A DNA stretch of 64,000 bases, from the NCBI RefSeq assembly GCF_007741495.1, contig NZ_CP036262.1:5952001-6016000 (forward strand), in the 5' to 3' direction. This DNA is from Roseimaritima multifibrata (lineage in GTDB: Bacteria > Planctomycetota > Planctomycetia > Pirellulales > Pirellulaceae). The position numbers were made by a program, and so were the translations under genes. This document shows, piece after piece, positions 45,438-55,502 of the stretch (positions are counted from its first letter, which is position 1; each line of letters starts with the position of its first letter). The notes beneath the pieces are model-generated. The model was not told where the DNA came from, made no database searches, and saw only the letters and a list, made by a program, of their open reading frames with translations.

Positions 45438-48400
45438 TTACGGAATCATCACCATTTCGGGAGCGTTCAACAGCGACCAAACGGCATCTTCAAATTTGGT
45501 TCGCCATTCAGCCCGAATGAAGGGAGTCGCTGGTGGACCTTGTCGAACACGCTCTTCCATTTCGACTTTGATCTTGTTCGCTTCGGAATTCAAATGGTTG
45601 GACCACGAAACAAACCGAAAGCGTTCCTGTTCGGGCAACGGATCGACTTCCGCTAAGGGAACCATTCGATCGGCGTAGCCCTCTTCAAGCAGAGCCACAA
45701 AACGAGCCTGTTCGGCATCCGTTGGGTAACGTGTCAGCATCGTCAAAAACAGGCGATCGACCAACGTTTCCAGCGGCTGATCCCGTAGGACTTCGGTGGT
45801 CAGACCACTCTCTTCGGACAGCCTGGTCAACCAGGTTCCCAAAGTTCCGTTAGCGAGCACTGCTGGCTGAATCAGGTTGGCCGCAAGCTCTCGCTCGGCA
45901 ATCGGCTCCGGACGGGAATTTCGCCATCCAAAGGCTTTTAGCACATCGGCGACCGCTTGGGTTTTCGGCAACGCAAGGCTTGGTCGATCTCGTTCGTTTG
46001 CGAGGGTCGTAAATTCCCAGGCTCTTTCGGGATAACCAAAATTCAAGAAAGTACTCGGCGGCAACGTTCCCTCAACGTCCATCGTCAGCTCTTCGGTGCC
46101 AAGCGGCATCCCGACCGCATGGAAAGCGGTATCGACCACTTGCTCTGCGGTCATTCGCCGACGATAGGGGCCTGCATAAAAACGTGATTCAGGCTCGATC
46201 CCTTCTTCACGATCAATCGCGGTCCGCTGATAGGCTTCGCTATTCATAATCGTTCGGCACAGATGCCTAAAATCATATCCTGACTGAATAAGCTCGTCGG
46301 CCAGGTACTCAAGCAATGCTGGATCGCTTGGCGGGTTCCCTTCCCAGTCATCGACAGGTTCGACAAGGGCCAATCCCATCAAACGTCCCCAAACTCGGTT
46401 GACCATGATCTGAGCAAAACGCCTAGACAGCGTCAATTGAGCCGCCAAACGTTCGCGACTATCGTCAGGATTTTCAAGCAGTTCGCCAGGCACGTCAGGG
46501 ATGATATCAGCGAACGGCCATTCGGGCTGAACGGCTTCGCCCGGTTGAAGCGTCGCCTTGATTAAGGATTCTCGTTCCTGAGCGGCAAAAAACGCTGGAG
46601 GGACCGTGCTGCTGGCAGGCAGCTTGATCGGCTTCCGCTCCAACATCGCAGCCATCTGAAATAGGTCGCCCTGCTTCCACTGGTGATAGGGAGCATCATG
46701 ACAGCGAGCACATTTCATCTGCACTCCCATGAACGCGGTCCCCAGCACATAGGCTTTGGCTGCCATCGGAGCATCATTTTGTGAAGCGACCGCAAACCCG
46801 GCCGTCCCGCCATCCCAAGTACTTCCCCGCATCATGATCAGCTCGGTCGCAAAACGATCGAGTGGTTTATTATCCGTTAACGCTTCATGAATCCACCAGC
46901 GAAACGGGCCCGTGTTATTCAACGTCGGTTTCAATAAATTCGGATTTTCGGCAAGTGCGTCCTGCCAATAGCCAACCCAGTTGTCTGCGACGCGAGGGTC
47001 TTTCAACAACTGATCAATCAGCTTCCGCCGACGATCAGGATCGGTGCTGGACAGAAATTCGGTCGCTTCGGAGATGCTAGGTGCAACGCCAACGGTATCC
47101 AGATAAACCCGGCGCAGAAAAACCTCGTCGCTGGAAACCGGAGTGACTTCGGCAGTCGCCGTGATCGGTTTGGCGGGCACAACCGCACCTTGTTCGATCC
47201 AGGTTCGGACCGCAGCGACTTGCTTTTCGGTCAGCCCGTCGCCTTGTGGAGGCATGCGATAATCATCCGCCGCAGCCGACACCAGTTCGAACAACTGACT
47301 TTCTTCAGGTTTTCCGGGGACCACAGCGGGGATTTCGGATTCTCCCCCAGCCAACATTTTTTCTCTCGATCGCAGGCTCAGTCCCCCCTGCTCTTTTTCA
47401 CCGTGGCAGCGGTAGCAATGCTGTGCGAGGATCGGTTCGATCTGCTCGGCGAAAAGGTTCTGATCGTCCGAGGCGGCTTCCGATCCAGCGGCCCGTTGGA
47501 GTTCGGACGACAAACGAGCCGCCAAAAGACCGTCGATCCCCTGCTCCGCTGGCGTATCGCTCATTCGATTCTGGACCGCAAACCGGTGCCGTTTGTCCCA
47601 GTAAGCCTTGGACGCTTCGGATGCCTTCCTGCGATTCTGAAGGTCCTGTTGACTGATTTGTTGAGCGGTTTTTTCGACCACCGCTTCCCAGCCTTCGTCC
47701 GTCAACGGATGGACCGGCTGAGGCGCGAGGATGGTGAACATCGACGTCCCTTCCAATTCGATTGCGACGCAGTTCTCCCCAAATTCGGGGCGATAACGTG
47801 GGCCGCCAACAATCGATTCGAGAACAAACCGACTGGGCTGTCCTTCAAACGTGTGTTCGATCACTTTCTCTTGCTCGCTCATCGCATGCGGGCGCATCCC
47901 CGGAAAAAGCACTTCCGGCAACGGGTCGACCACGTGATGAGCCCCAGCGCGATTGGGTTGTGCACGCGTTGTTAGAACCAATTCATCATCGATCCACAGG
48001 CGTGACAGCCCACGAGCTCGAACCAGGATTCGGTGTTTCCCGGCCGGAACCGCAACATCGGTGGTTGCTTGCACCAACAAGGGGCGTCCCCAGTCTTGCC
48101 GGATCCCCCACTCGTCATATCGGTGAGGCAACTGCACGAAAGCAAGGTCGTCCTGAATCCAGGTGGTTAACAGTTTGCCGACACGCGTCGGAATGGTTCC
48201 GGTCGAGGCGATAGGGCCATACATTTGGACGGCGACTTTTCCCTCTGGGACCTCAGTAACCACGCGCGGCTGCGGATTGTATCGGTAGCGTGCCTTAAAA
48301 GTTTCAGGCGGCAGCACCTTCCGATAAACCGCGATGCCATCGATATCGCCGTGAAGCGAATTACTTTTATCCCCCTTCATGGTCGATCCAATCCAGACTT

Positions 48401-49112
48401 CATCGTCATCGTTTACTGGAGGTCGACTGGTGGCGCCATCCATATCCCAGCGGCCCGCGACCTGCTTACCATCTAAATAGCCGCGGATGTTATTGGGGTC
48501 GGAATCTCCAAACCGGTAGGTGACGGCCACATGATGCCACCCCGAACCAGGCGTGAATCCTTGGTTAGACGTCCAGCGATGCCATTGCCCTTCCGAATCA
48601 GGGGCATCGGCCGATGGCCGGCTGCGGAAAAGGAAATTAACGCAAGCCGAACCACCTTTGGATCGCAAACGCAGCGCCCAGCTTTGGTTGTTAGCCGTCG
48701 TGCCTGGATTCCCTGTGCGTCCTTTTCCAATCAGATAAGCATTCTGACCAAAACCGTCCAAACGTACCCAAGCCTCCAACGTGATTTCATCCCCGGAAGC
48801 AAAGTCAAAACGACCATCCGGATGATCTGCGATTCGCAAATACGACCCCAGCCCCAGATGCAGCGACTGATGCTGTTCTTGGAAATCTGGGAATTCCGGA
48901 GCGATCAAGCTTGATTCTTGAATCTGGCCTCCGCCAACAAGCTTCACCGAAAGAGGGGTTTCGAAATCCCATTTGGCGACCGGCTGAGGAGTATCGGTCT
49001 CCGCCGGTTCAGCAGCAGCAACGTCCAAACAAAGAGCCCCCTCGAAAGCGGGCAAAACGCATAGCAGAAAGGCCGACAACGTTCGGAGAACGCCGGTGCA
49101 GTATCGATTCAT
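45438..49112 (-). CDS. Planctomycete LamG-PSCyt1-DUF1549-DUF1553 protein
   Basis: 1224 residues from the ATG at 49112, which begins a signal peptide ([20 protein letters not shown]). The frame is open to 49265, but that would overlap fliO. Residues ~45-240 form a LamG/concanavalin-like domain ([32 protein letters not shown]). A PSCyt1 cytochrome-like domain follows, with [17 protein letters not shown] and the distal [17 protein letters not shown]1549 (PSCyt2) contains a second [19 protein letters not shown], and DUF1553 (PSD1) contains [20 protein letters not shown]. Both CxxCH motifs could bind haem. These proteins are periplasmic, expanded in planctomycetes and linked to polysaccharide use, but the biochemical role is not established. 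A terminator lies at 45013-45047. Confidence 0.9.
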   Translation of the reverse strand: MNRYCTGVLRTLSAFLLCVLPAFEGALCLDVAAAEPAETDTPQPVAKWDFETPLSVKLVGGGQIQESSLIAPEFPDFQEQHQSLHLGLGSYLRIADHPDGRFDFASGDEITLEAWVRLDGFGQNAYLIGKGRTGNPGTTANNQSWALRLRSKGGSACVNFLFRSRPSADAPDSEGQWHRWTSNQGFTPGSGWHHVAVTYRFGDSDPNNIRGYLDGKQVAGRWDMDGATSRPPVNDDDEVWIGSTMKGDKSNSLHGDIDGIAVYRKVLPPETFKARYRYNPQPRVVTEVPEGKVAVQMYGPIASTGTIPTRVGKLLTTWIQDDLAFVQLPHRYDEWGIRQDWGRPLLVQATTDVAVPAGKHRILVRARGLSRLWIDDELVLTTRAQPNRAGAHHVVDPLPEVLFPGMRPHAMSEQEKVIEHTFEGQPSRFVLESIVGGPRYRPEFGENCVAIELEGTSMFTILAPQPVHPLTDEGWEAVVEKTAQQISQQDLQNRRKASEASKAYWDKRHRFAVQNRMSDTPAEQGIDGLLAARLSSELQRAAGSEAASDDQNLFAEQIEPILAQHCYRCHGEKEQGGLSLRSREKMLAGGESEIPAVVPGKPEESQLFELVSAAADDYRMPPQGDGLTEKQVAAVRTWIEQGAVVPAKPITATAEVTPVSSDEVFLRRVYLDTVGVAPSISEATEFLSSTDPDRRRKLIDQLLKDPRVADNWVGYWQDALAENPNLLKPTLNNTGPFRWWIHEALTDNKPLDRFATELIMMRGSTWDGGTAGFAVASQNDAPMAAKAYVLGTAFMGVQMKCARCHDAPYHQWKQGDLFQMAAMLERKPIKLPASSTVPPAFFAAQERESLIKATLQPGEAVQPEWPFADIIPDVPGELLENPDDSRERLAAQLTLSRRFAQIMVNRVWGRLMGLALVEPVDDWEGNPPSDPALLEYLADELIQSGYDFRHLCRTIMNSEAYQRTAIDREEGIEPESRFYAGPYRRRMTAEQVVDTAFHAVGMPLGTEELTMDVEGTLPPSTFLNFGYPERAWEFTTLANERDRPSLALPKTQAVADVLKAFGWRNSRPEPIAERELAANLIQPAVLANGTLGTWLTRLSEESGLTTEVLRDQPLETLVDRLFLTMLTRYPTDAEQARFVALLEEGYADRMVPLAEVDPLPEQERFRFVSWSNHLNSEANKIKVEMEERVRQGPPATPFIRAEWRTKFEDAVWSLLNAPEMVMIP

Positions 49113-49212
49113 GGCGGGCGGGAGGTACATCGAATGAAGGCGGGAAACGGAGTTTCCAACCATTCTAACAAAACCACTGATTCGATGCGCGTCTAAAAGG
49201 ACTCTGAAAGCC

Positions 49213-49974
49213 TCAAACGCTGGCAAACAGGTGCCGCGGTCGATCTTCCTCATCCGTGTCCACAAAACGTTTTTGCTGCGGACGCTCTTTTCCTAGTTCC
49301 GCCAACGTTTGCTGAAACTGGTGGTGCCCTACCCCGCCTCCTGTCAGAGCCAACAGTTCAGCCACTTCGTCCGGGTCGGTGATCTCCGCCAACGTCGAGG
49401 TGGATGTCCCACTAACGGCAAGGACAAGAACGCGACGCCCACAACGGACCAAAACCATATTCTGCCGCGGTGCCAACGGGCTGCGGCCAATGACCTGAAA
49501 CGCTTCTTTCGACAATCCTCCGAGCGTCGATCCACCTCCGCGGCGCCAAACCCAGACCAGGGCGGCAAACAACCCGAGGACGATGGCAAGCGAACTGATA
49601 ACGGTGGCCAGAGGAAGCGTTTGCCGCGCCTGCTTTTCCTCATCCGGGTTCGTTTCTACCGAGCGAAATGGAGAAACGTCGCGGGAGGCTGGAGCAGCTT
49701 CACCGCGAAAAGGACTTGCAGCAGCCTGATCGTGGCCGGCATCCTGAGCATTCACCAAGGTCACTCGATCGCCAGGTCGCGCCAAGACGACTTCATCAGC
49801 GGGACGATATCTCGTCGCTTCCTGCGTCTCGGATTGGGCAAAACCTTGCCCTTGGATCGATTGTGCAAAACCAGCCGAGGTGAGGCTGATTCCGGCAAGA
49901 ATACAAGCAGCGAACCCGCTTAGAAATCCTTTGCAGGGGAATCTAGATAGCCGATCGAATCTGGAATACATCAC
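49213..49974 (-). CDS. fliO: Flagellar export protein FliO
   Basis: 253 residues. A signal-like N-terminus ([21 protein letters not shown]), a polar Pro/Ala-rich stretch and a membrane segment near 130-150 ([20 protein letters not shown]) are followed by the FliO domain ([37 protein letters not shown]). FliO helps assemble the FliP/Q/R export gate. The start overlaps fliN by 4 bp (ATGA), so the genes are coupled. FliPQR genes do not follow here; the next gene is a DUF1553 protein. Confidence 0.88.
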   Translation of the reverse strand: MMYSRFDRLSRFPCKGFLSGFAACILAGISLTSAGFAQSIQGQGFAQSETQEATRYRPADEVVLARPGDRVTLVNAQDAGHDQAAASPFRGEAAPASRDVSPFRSVETNPDEEKQARQTLPLATVISSLAIVLGLFAALVWVWRRGGGSTLGGLSKEAFQVIGRSPLAPRQNMVLVRCGRRVLVLAVSGTSTSTLAEITDPDEVAELLALTGGGVGHHQFQQTLAELGKERPQQKRFVDTDEEDRPRHLFASV

Positions 49975-50444
49975 GCGGTGGCTCCTAGCAATTCGGTTAC
50001 ACGAACGCAGAAATTATCGTTCATCACCAGGACTTCGCCACGTGCAATCAAGCGTCCGTTGACGTAAACGTCCACGGGGTCTCCGGCCAATTTATCGAGA
50101 GCGACGACGGCTCCGCCCCGCAACTTTAGGACTTCTTCCAGCCGCATTTGGGTGCGGCCTAGTTCAATCCTCAGATCTAATTCAACATCGCCCAGCAACT
50201 GCATCGGATGGGTTTCGCCACCCTGGGCGACCGATTCCAGATTATTCAGATGGAATGGTTGGGCGTCACTATCGGGATCATTCCCGACCGCTTGATCGAC
50301 GCCAGCCTGAGCATCCGCGATCAATTTTTCGATATCGTGCGGAGAGACTTCTTGTTTTTTGTCGGTCGCCAAACCGCCGTCCTCCCCCACAGGAGAAGCA
50401 TCTTCGGTAGTTTCAGCGTTTTTTGCTGAGGGCGACTCGCTCAC
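49971..50444 (-). CDS. fliN: Flagellar motor switch protein FliN
   Basis: 157 residues. The first ~80 are acidic and variable (including [20 protein letters not shown]). The C-terminal SpoA domain is canonical: [38 protein letters not shown], then [20 protein letters not shown] and FCVRVTEL. FliN forms the bottom of the C-ring with FliM and binds export components. No FliM gene was seen in this operon. Confidence 0.93.
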   Translation of the reverse strand: MSESPSAKNAETTEDASPVGEDGGLATDKKQEVSPHDIEKLIADAQAGVDQAVGNDPDSDAQPFHLNNLESVAQGGETHPMQLLGDVELDLRIELGRTQMRLEEVLKLRGGAVVALDKLAGDPVDVYVNGRLIARGEVLVMNDNFCVRVTELLGATA

Positions 50445-50456
50445 GAATTCAGCCTT

Positions 50457-51005
50457 TTATTCTTTGTACAACTGATAATCGCGGAATCCGACAGAAAGTA
50501 ACAGGTCGTCTTCCAACAGATGATTACATGTCGTCAAAATTCGTCTTTGCAGCAACCCCAATTGGTTCTCATCCAGTTCAGAAAGGTCCGACATCCGGAT
50601 TTTCATCCGCACCGCATGCCGAATACGCCCTTCTTTGGAGGTTTTCTCCGCATTCATTTTCTCCAGATCTTTTTTTCGCACCAAACCAAAAAGGTTCAGT
50701 TCAACACGATAATGATCCTGCGTATCGAGAGGGCTGAACGTTTCGCCAAATTGCCCGATCAGGACTTCTTCGACGCTGTTCTCCTCGTCGGTCAGTTCCT
50801 CCACTTTCTGCTGGCCTTCTTGAACGGATTGAATCAAACGCGCCTCAGCGAGGGCACTGACTTCTTCCGCAGAAGGAACCAAGAAGAAAAAGAGGGCTGT
50901 TTCGACAAGCACAACGACCGAGATGAACCCAATCATCAAACCTTTGCCAAGCCCCGATTTTTTCGGAGCCGCAACTTCTTCATTTTCAGGGGCGTCATCA
51001 GCCAT
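50457..51005 (-). CDS. fliL: Flagellar basal-body protein FliL
   Basis: 182 residues with a membrane anchor near residues 20-40 (LMIGFISVVVLVETALFFFL), a coiled-coil linker and a FliL domain (HYRVELNLFGLVRKKDLEKM; HAVRMKIRMSDLSELDENQL). It lies 1 bp from motB and 12 bp from fliN. FliL associates with the stator and increases torque or stator stability. Confidence 0.85.
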   Translation of the reverse strand: MADDAPENEEVAAPKKSGLGKGLMIGFISVVVLVETALFFFLVPSAEEVSALAEARLIQSVQEGQQKVEELTDEENSVEEVLIGQFGETFSPLDTQDHYRVELNLFGLVRKKDLEKMNAEKTSKEGRIRHAVRMKIRMSDLSELDENQLGLLQRRILTTCNHLLEDDLLLSVGFRDYQLYKE

Positions 51006-51784
51006 TAGGGGGCCTCGTCATTGGTTGGGGTCTGGAGAACACGCTGAGCCCGTTCGGCGGAGGTTCCACGTAAGTCCTCTGCATTTTCATCTAACAGAAA
51101 TACTTCCACTCGAGCGTTCGCATGTCCGTTCGCGGAATCGCCCCCTGAGTGCATCGGTTCGGTAGCACCTGCTGAATTCAAGCGAAAACGTTTGGCGTCC
51201 AGTTCGGTAACGTTCACCAAATAGTCCAGCACATGGCGAGCTCGCAGGTAGCCCAAATCCATCGCCTCGTTAACGTCTCCTGTACGAGCGGCTAATTCTG
51301 GCGAAGCATGTCCACGAATTTCGATTTTCTGGGGCTTGCCGCGCAGTTGCACGGAAACCTGATCCAGAACTCGTTTCCCTTCGGCGTCCAGATCGGCATC
51401 CCCCACTTCAAAAAACACCACCGCACCGACAGCCGTTCGCTTGCCAGGCCTGATGATTCGCACCATCGGTTCTTCGCCATGAGGCGCTGGTTCAGGAACA
51501 CCACCCTTCGCAGTATCTTTCCGCTTGGCTCGACCGGTCGTCGCCAGCACGGACATCGCCGAGGCGCGAGGTTTCGCGTCCCCTGGGGCAAGACTGTCGA
51601 GCGACTTTGAATACCCAAACTGACGGTGCATGGAATCGACTAACGCCTGATATTTTTCGTCCTCTTTAATTTCGCTTAGCGAAACCAACATGATGAAAAA
51701 GGTTAGCAGCAGCGACATCATGTCCCCGAAGGTCACAACCCATTCAGGAATTTCAGGCCCGGATTCTTCTGGTTCTTCTTCCAT
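51005..51784 (-). CDS. motB: Flagellar motor stator protein MotB
   Basis: 259 residues with one N-terminal membrane helix, VVTFGDMMSLLLTFFIMLVS, which contains the ion-binding Asp of the stator. The C-terminal OmpA-like peptidoglycan-binding domain starts near residue 125 (FFEVGDADLDAEGKRVLDQV; KIEIRGHASPELAART). It pairs with MotA, whose gene lies 6 bp upstream. Confidence 0.93.
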   Translation of the reverse strand: MEEEPEESGPEIPEWVVTFGDMMSLLLTFFIMLVSLSEIKEDEKYQALVDSMHRQFGYSKSLDSLAPGDAKPRASAMSVLATTGRAKRKDTAKGGVPEPAPHGEEPMVRIIRPGKRTAVGAVVFFEVGDADLDAEGKRVLDQVSVQLRGKPQKIEIRGHASPELAARTGDVNEAMDLGYLRARHVLDYLVNVTELDAKRFRLNSAGATEPMHSGGDSANGHANARVEVFLLDENAEDLRGTSAERAQRVLQTPTNDEAP

Positions 51785-51790
51785 CGTTGG

Positions 51791-52552
51791 TTATTCCTTT
51801 GAACGCAATTTAGGCGGCAAGAAGGTTTGCAATTTTTGATCGATCGCACGGGGGCTTTCTCCCGACTGGATGGCCATCACACCACGAATGGCGATCTCCA
51901 TCCCAATCATTTCCTTGCGACTAAGCAGCCCTAACTTTTCAGCGAATGGCGAAAAGACCACATTGGCTACGATCGCTCCGTAGAGCGTCGTGATCAAAGC
52001 CACGGCCATCCCGGCTCCAATCCCCGACGGGTCACTCATGTCGCTCAGCATCATGATCAATCCCATCAACGTTCCGATCATTCCATAAGCCGGAGCAAAC
52101 CGCCCCAACTGATCCATCACGCTCTTCCCTTCGCGATGGCGAGTACTGATCGCGTTGACTTCGGTTCGCAAAACCTCTTCCACCGTTTCCGGTGTGCTAC
52201 CGTCGACCGCCATCTGTAAACCGGTTTTGACAAGCGGGTTTTCGATATCAGAAATCTGAGCTTCCAACGCCAGCAGTCCATCGCGTCGAGCGGTTTCTGC
52301 CAGAGCAACGATCTGCTGAATCAACTTGGATACGTCTTCGTTTTTGTTAAGGAAGACCTTCATCATCACCTTGGGAACCCCCAACATGCTCTTCAGCGGA
52401 AAACAAATCATTGCCGCCGCGACCGCTCCCCCAACCACCACCAAGAACGATGGAATATCGACAAACGCAGTCATGGGAGCCGACCCCATCAACATCGAAC
52501 CAACGATCAAACCGACCGCCAGAATCAAACCAATTAGCGAAGCAATATCCAT
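51791..52552 (-). CDS. motA: Flagellar motor stator protein MotA
   Basis: 253 residues with four membrane helices (two near the N-terminus: SLIGLILAVGLIVGSML and IPSFLVVVGGAVAAAMI; two after residue 145: FAPAYGMIGTLMGLIMML and GMAVALITTLYGAIVANVVF). The cytoplasmic loop between them contains the charged stretch AETARRDGLLALE used to contact FliG. It forms the stator channel with MotB and converts ion flow into torque. Confidence 0.95.
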   Translation of the reverse strand: MDIASLIGLILAVGLIVGSMLMGSAPMTAFVDIPSFLVVVGGAVAAAMICFPLKSMLGVPKVMMKVFLNKNEDVSKLIQQIVALAETARRDGLLALEAQISDIENPLVKTGLQMAVDGSTPETVEEVLRTEVNAISTRHREGKSVMDQLGRFAPAYGMIGTLMGLIMMLSDMSDPSGIGAGMAVALITTLYGAIVANVVFSPFAEKLGLLSRKEMIGMEIAIRGVMAIQSGESPRAIDQKLQTFLPPKLRSKE

Positions 52553-52610
52553 CGAGCTGTTATCAATCTTTAATGCAATGAAAGAAAAAAGAACGTCTTA
52601 ACGCTGCCTG

Positions 52611-52805
52611 TTAACGTCCTGGTATCCACTGTTTCTGTTGCTGATAGCGAACCGACCGATCGACGACTTCGTCCATCGATTCAGCGACGACCAGCCGCTC
52701 TCCGGTGGTCAACGTAATGAACGTGTCAGGTCGACTTTCCACATAGCGGATGAGGTCGGCGTTTAAGATGAACGGCTCACCGTCGAGTCTTGAAAGTTTG
52801 ATCAT
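52611..52805 (-). CDS. flbD: FlbD-family flagellar protein
   Basis: 64 residues from the ATG at 52805 (the open frame to 52850 is an extension without support). The start MIKLSRLDGEPFILNADLIR and the later TFITLTTGERLVVAES match the small FlbD family, usually located just before motA. It is the first gene of the flagellar operon here; the promoter should lie in 52806-52950. Its function in motility is not well defined. Confidence 0.88.
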   Translation of the reverse strand: MIKLSRLDGEPFILNADLIRYVESRPDTFITLTTGERLVVAESMDEVVDRSVRYQQQKQWIPGR

Positions 52806-53222
52806 CGAAAAATCCGCTCTGTAACGTCCCCAAACGTGCGATTCAGCCACTTCTGGAGAACTCTAGGTCACGTTGCCGGACTGCGATGGATGTTGCAAAA
52901 AGAAGACACCGAAAAAGAAGGGGCGTCTTGGGCAGCCCAAACCGTGCCAGCGGTGCAAACGTTACGACGTGCACAAACGGGCCATCGCACATGCACGACC
53001 CTACGATGAGAGCTCTCGCCGAGAAGCACCGACGGGTCCGCTTCAGCGACGGTTCTCCGCCATGACCGCAGCGAGCGGATCCTGACGGAGGACGAAGACG
53101 CCAAGAATGCGGCGCGGAGGAGGCGGCTTTAGGCAGCTGCCAGTTGCTCCACCGACCAGAGCGGGTTCGGTGGCAGCAAACAGAGTTACGCAGAAATCAA
53201 AACCGTCCGGAGATCGACCGGC
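52806..53222. other. Intergenic region upstream of the flagellar operon
   Basis: About 420 bp with no convincing gene. A plus frame from a TTG at 52873 (70 codons) encodes CDGCCKKK and PCQRCKRY, which look slightly like a zinc ribbon, but the rest is not recognisable. It is probably a non-coding promoter region. No clear promoter was seen. Confidence 0.35.
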
Positions 53223-53864
53223 CTAGGTTCTGGTCGGACGAAACAGATCCAGATCCGGACGATCCCCTAGCTGAGCAAACAGCTGGCAGATTTGGTCACG
53301 CCCTGTTGCGGTCTTTGTTTCAAAATCGTTATCGCTAGGCTGCGTCAAACGGTACCGATAAGGAACCAGAGCCTCTCCTTCGGCTGGGGAGAAGAGCCCC
53401 GTTGTATCGATGATCGCTTCCGCTTCCCACGATTCTTCCGCTCCGTCACAGCGAATCACAAAATCGGTTTCGTTCGGATCTTCTTCATTCGGGACGGCGG
53501 TCACCTCGGTCACCCGGTGGGATGCCAACACGCGTCCGCGGAGAAGATCGACTTCGGCAAGCTCCTGAACAATCTGAGATCCCCACTCGGCCATGGTCGT
53601 GGGCAACACGGGCAGCTCTTCCGGCTGATCACGCTGAGCCTGAATCGCTTGCCAAGCCAAACCGGAGATCGCGCGGCCCGGCAGAAAGCCAAGCTCGACA
53701 TCCCCCTGCTCTTCCCACCACTGTCCGATTCGTGCGGCCTCGAAAACCTGTACGTCGTACCCCAAAAAGCGTCCGTACAACGCAGCTTCCAACCCTAGAA
53801 TCCCGCCTCCGATAATCGCAATCGATCCCGGCGGCTCCAAAATCTCATCGTTCTCAGACATCAT
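53223..53864 (-). CDS. Short FAD/NAD(P)-binding oxidoreductase-like protein
   Basis: 213 residues with one dinucleotide-binding motif, IAIIGGGILGLEAALYGRFL (about 14-33), followed by VQVFEAARIGQWWEE. Later segments VTEVTAVPNEE and AEAIIDTTGLFSP fit the internal strands and ATG/DTG motif of FAD-dependent monooxygenase-like folds. It is about half the length of typical family members and lacks the distal FAD-binding half, so it is either a trimmed relative or a decayed gene. No frameshifted continuation was found downstream. Its substrate is unknown. Confidence 0.6.
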   Translation of the reverse strand: MMSENDEILEPPGSIAIIGGGILGLEAALYGRFLGYDVQVFEAARIGQWWEEQGDVELGFLPGRAISGLAWQAIQAQRDQPEELPVLPTTMAEWGSQIVQELAEVDLLRGRVLASHRVTEVTAVPNEEDPNETDFVIRCDGAEESWEAEAIIDTTGLFSPAEGEALVPYRYRLTQPSDNDFETKTATGRDQICQLFAQLGDRPDLDLFRPTRT

Positions 53865-54090
53865 CTTTTTTAATATTCCACAGGATTGTTTATCGAGCCC
53901 TAACCGGATGCTTCGTGCGAAACTTCGCGTTGGGGTTCATTTAAAAAGGGAGAAGATTTTGCGAGTCTTCAGGCCCCAGCGGTAGCATTCATCTGCCGTC
54001 CCCCAGACTAGCAGAGCTCGGTAAAATTGTCTGACCCCCTTTTGGCAACGCGTTCCCCGTTGCCATTCCATTCCCTGACAAGCAAAAACC

Positions 54091-55281
54091 ATGGCGTACG
54101 CCCCTCACCCTTCTCTGCCCACGGCCAGCTTGCTGTCAACCTATCGTGATGGGCTGCTTGAAAACACGCTTCCATTCTGGCTGAACCATGCGTGTGACCA
54201 GCAACATGGCGGTTTTTTTGGCTCGCTGGATGAACGGGGCCAGGTGATCGACACCGACAAAAGCATCTGGCAACAAGGCCGATTCACCTGGCTGCTGGCA
54301 GAACTGGCCAACAATCTATCGCCCGATCCAACCTGGGTTCAATGGGCCAAAAGCGGAGCCGATTTTCTGGACACCCACGGCTTCGATCCAGAGGACGGAC
54401 GAATGTTTTTCCAGGTCACCCGCGACGGCATTCCGCTCCGCAAGCGACGCTACTCTTTTAGCGAAGCGTTTGCAGCAATCGCATACGGCGAACTTGCCCA
54501 GCTGTTCAATGACACGAATTATCGCGACAAAGCACTAGCCTGTTTTCAAACGTTCCAAAACCATTTAGCCAATCCTCCCGGACCTGCCAAATTTACGAAC
54601 GCCCGCCCCACACGAGGTATCGGGGGCGCGATGATCACCATCAACATCGCCCAGCAGTTAAGGGAATCGATCAAGCTGGAATCGGCGAACGCGATCATCG
54701 ACCAAGCGATTGCGGAAATTGAAACATTCCATGTTCACAACGATATCGAATGTGTCGTCGAAACCGTTTCTCCAGAGGGAAAACGTATCGATCATTTTGA
54801 TGGAAGAACGCTGAATCCAGGGCATGCCATCGAAGCGGCCTGGTTCATCATGTGGGAGGGAAAGGTCCGTCAAGATTCACGCCTGATCGAACTGGGCTGC
54901 CGGATGCTGGACTGGATGTGGGAGCGAGGCTGGGACCAGGAATTCGGAGGCATCCTCTACTTCACAAGCTTGGACGAAGCGCCGATCCAGGAGTACTGGC
55001 AAGACATGAAATTCTGGTGGCCTCACAATGAAACCATCATTGCGACCCTCTTGGCTGCAATCCTAACGGGAGACCCAAAATACGTCCGCTGGCACCAACA
55101 GGTACACGACTGGTCCTACCAGCACTTCGCCGACCCAACCAATGGCGAATGGTTCGGCTACCTGCGTCGTGACGGTGCAATCAGCAATCGCCTAAAGGGG
55201 AACCTCTGGAAAGGGCCATTCCATTTACCAAGAATGGAATGGATTTGTTGGCAGATGCTGGCAGAACTTCCCGCATCCTAA
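54091..55281 (+). CDS. AGE-family N-acylglucosamine 2-epimerase / cellobiose epimerase-like enzyme
   Basis: 396 residues, the normal length for this (alpha/alpha)6-barrel family. Supporting segments are NTLPFWLNHACDQQHGGFFG, KSIWQQGRFTWLLAEL, RYSFSEAFAAIAYGEL, NPGHAIEAAWFIMWEG and FWWPHNETIIATLLAA. The last two hold the two conserved histidines used as acid/base. The substrate could be N-acylglucosamine, a free aldose or a disaccharide; motifs alone do not decide. ATG start at 54091. No obvious operon partner is present; two short direct repeats follow immediately. Confidence 0.85.
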   Translation: MAYAPHPSLPTASLLSTYRDGLLENTLPFWLNHACDQQHGGFFGSLDERGQVIDTDKSIWQQGRFTWLLAELANNLSPDPTWVQWAKSGADFLDTHGFDPEDGRMFFQVTRDGIPLRKRRYSFSEAFAAIAYGELAQLFNDTNYRDKALACFQTFQNHLANPPGPAKFTNARPTRGIGGAMITINIAQQLRESIKLESANAIIDQAIAEIETFHVHNDIECVVETVSPEGKRIDHFDGRTLNPGHAIEAAWFIMWEGKVRQDSRLIELGCRMLDWMWERGWDQEFGGILYFTSLDEAPIQEYWQDMKFWWPHNETIIATLLAAILTGDPKYVRWHQQVHDWSYQHFADPTNGEWFGYLRRDGAISNRLKGNLWKGPFHLPRMEWICWQMLAELPAS

Positions 55282-55290
55282 ATGCACTGG

Positions 55291-55412
55291 CATCGAAACA
55301 TGCAAGGCGTTTTACTAGCCCAGCGGGCGGGTACTTGCAGGGATAAAGAACCTCTCTGAGCTATAGCACTCACACCGAAACATACGAGGCGTTTTATTAG
55401 CCCAGCGGGCAT
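55291..55412 (+). repeat. Two 40-bp direct repeats 82 bp apart (element C)
   Basis: Copy 1 55291-55330 and copy 2 55373-55412 share CA(T/C)CGAAACAT, then (C/G)AAGGCG or CGAGGCG, then GTTTTA(C/T)TAGCCCAGCGGGC. They lie just after the epimerase gene, before the element A copy at 55451. Confidence 0.8.
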
Positions 55413-55450
55413 AGTCAATGCATGATGTTCCCGGCGCCGCTGTTAAATAT

Positions 55451-55486
55451 CTGCCGGAAGGTTTGCGCCGTTCCGCTAAGAAAGTT
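55451..55486 (+). repeat. Single copy of the element A core
   Basis: CTGCCGGAAGGTTTGCGCCG followed by TTCCGCTAAGAAAGT; it corresponds to the cores at 17661-17697, 22481-22517 and in the arrays at 28861 and 31500. Confidence 0.7.
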
Positions 55487-55502
55487 GACTCTCTACTCCA
55501 GA

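Noticed and set aside
49113-49265. N-terminal extension of the DUF1553 protein
   Set aside because: It would overlap fliO and place the signal peptide internally; ATG 49112 directly precedes the signal peptide.
52868-53104. Small frames on both strands upstream of flbD, one with CxxC pairs
   Set aside because: Only weak zinc-ribbon resemblance on the plus strand, no good start signal, and overlapping open frames on the opposite strand.
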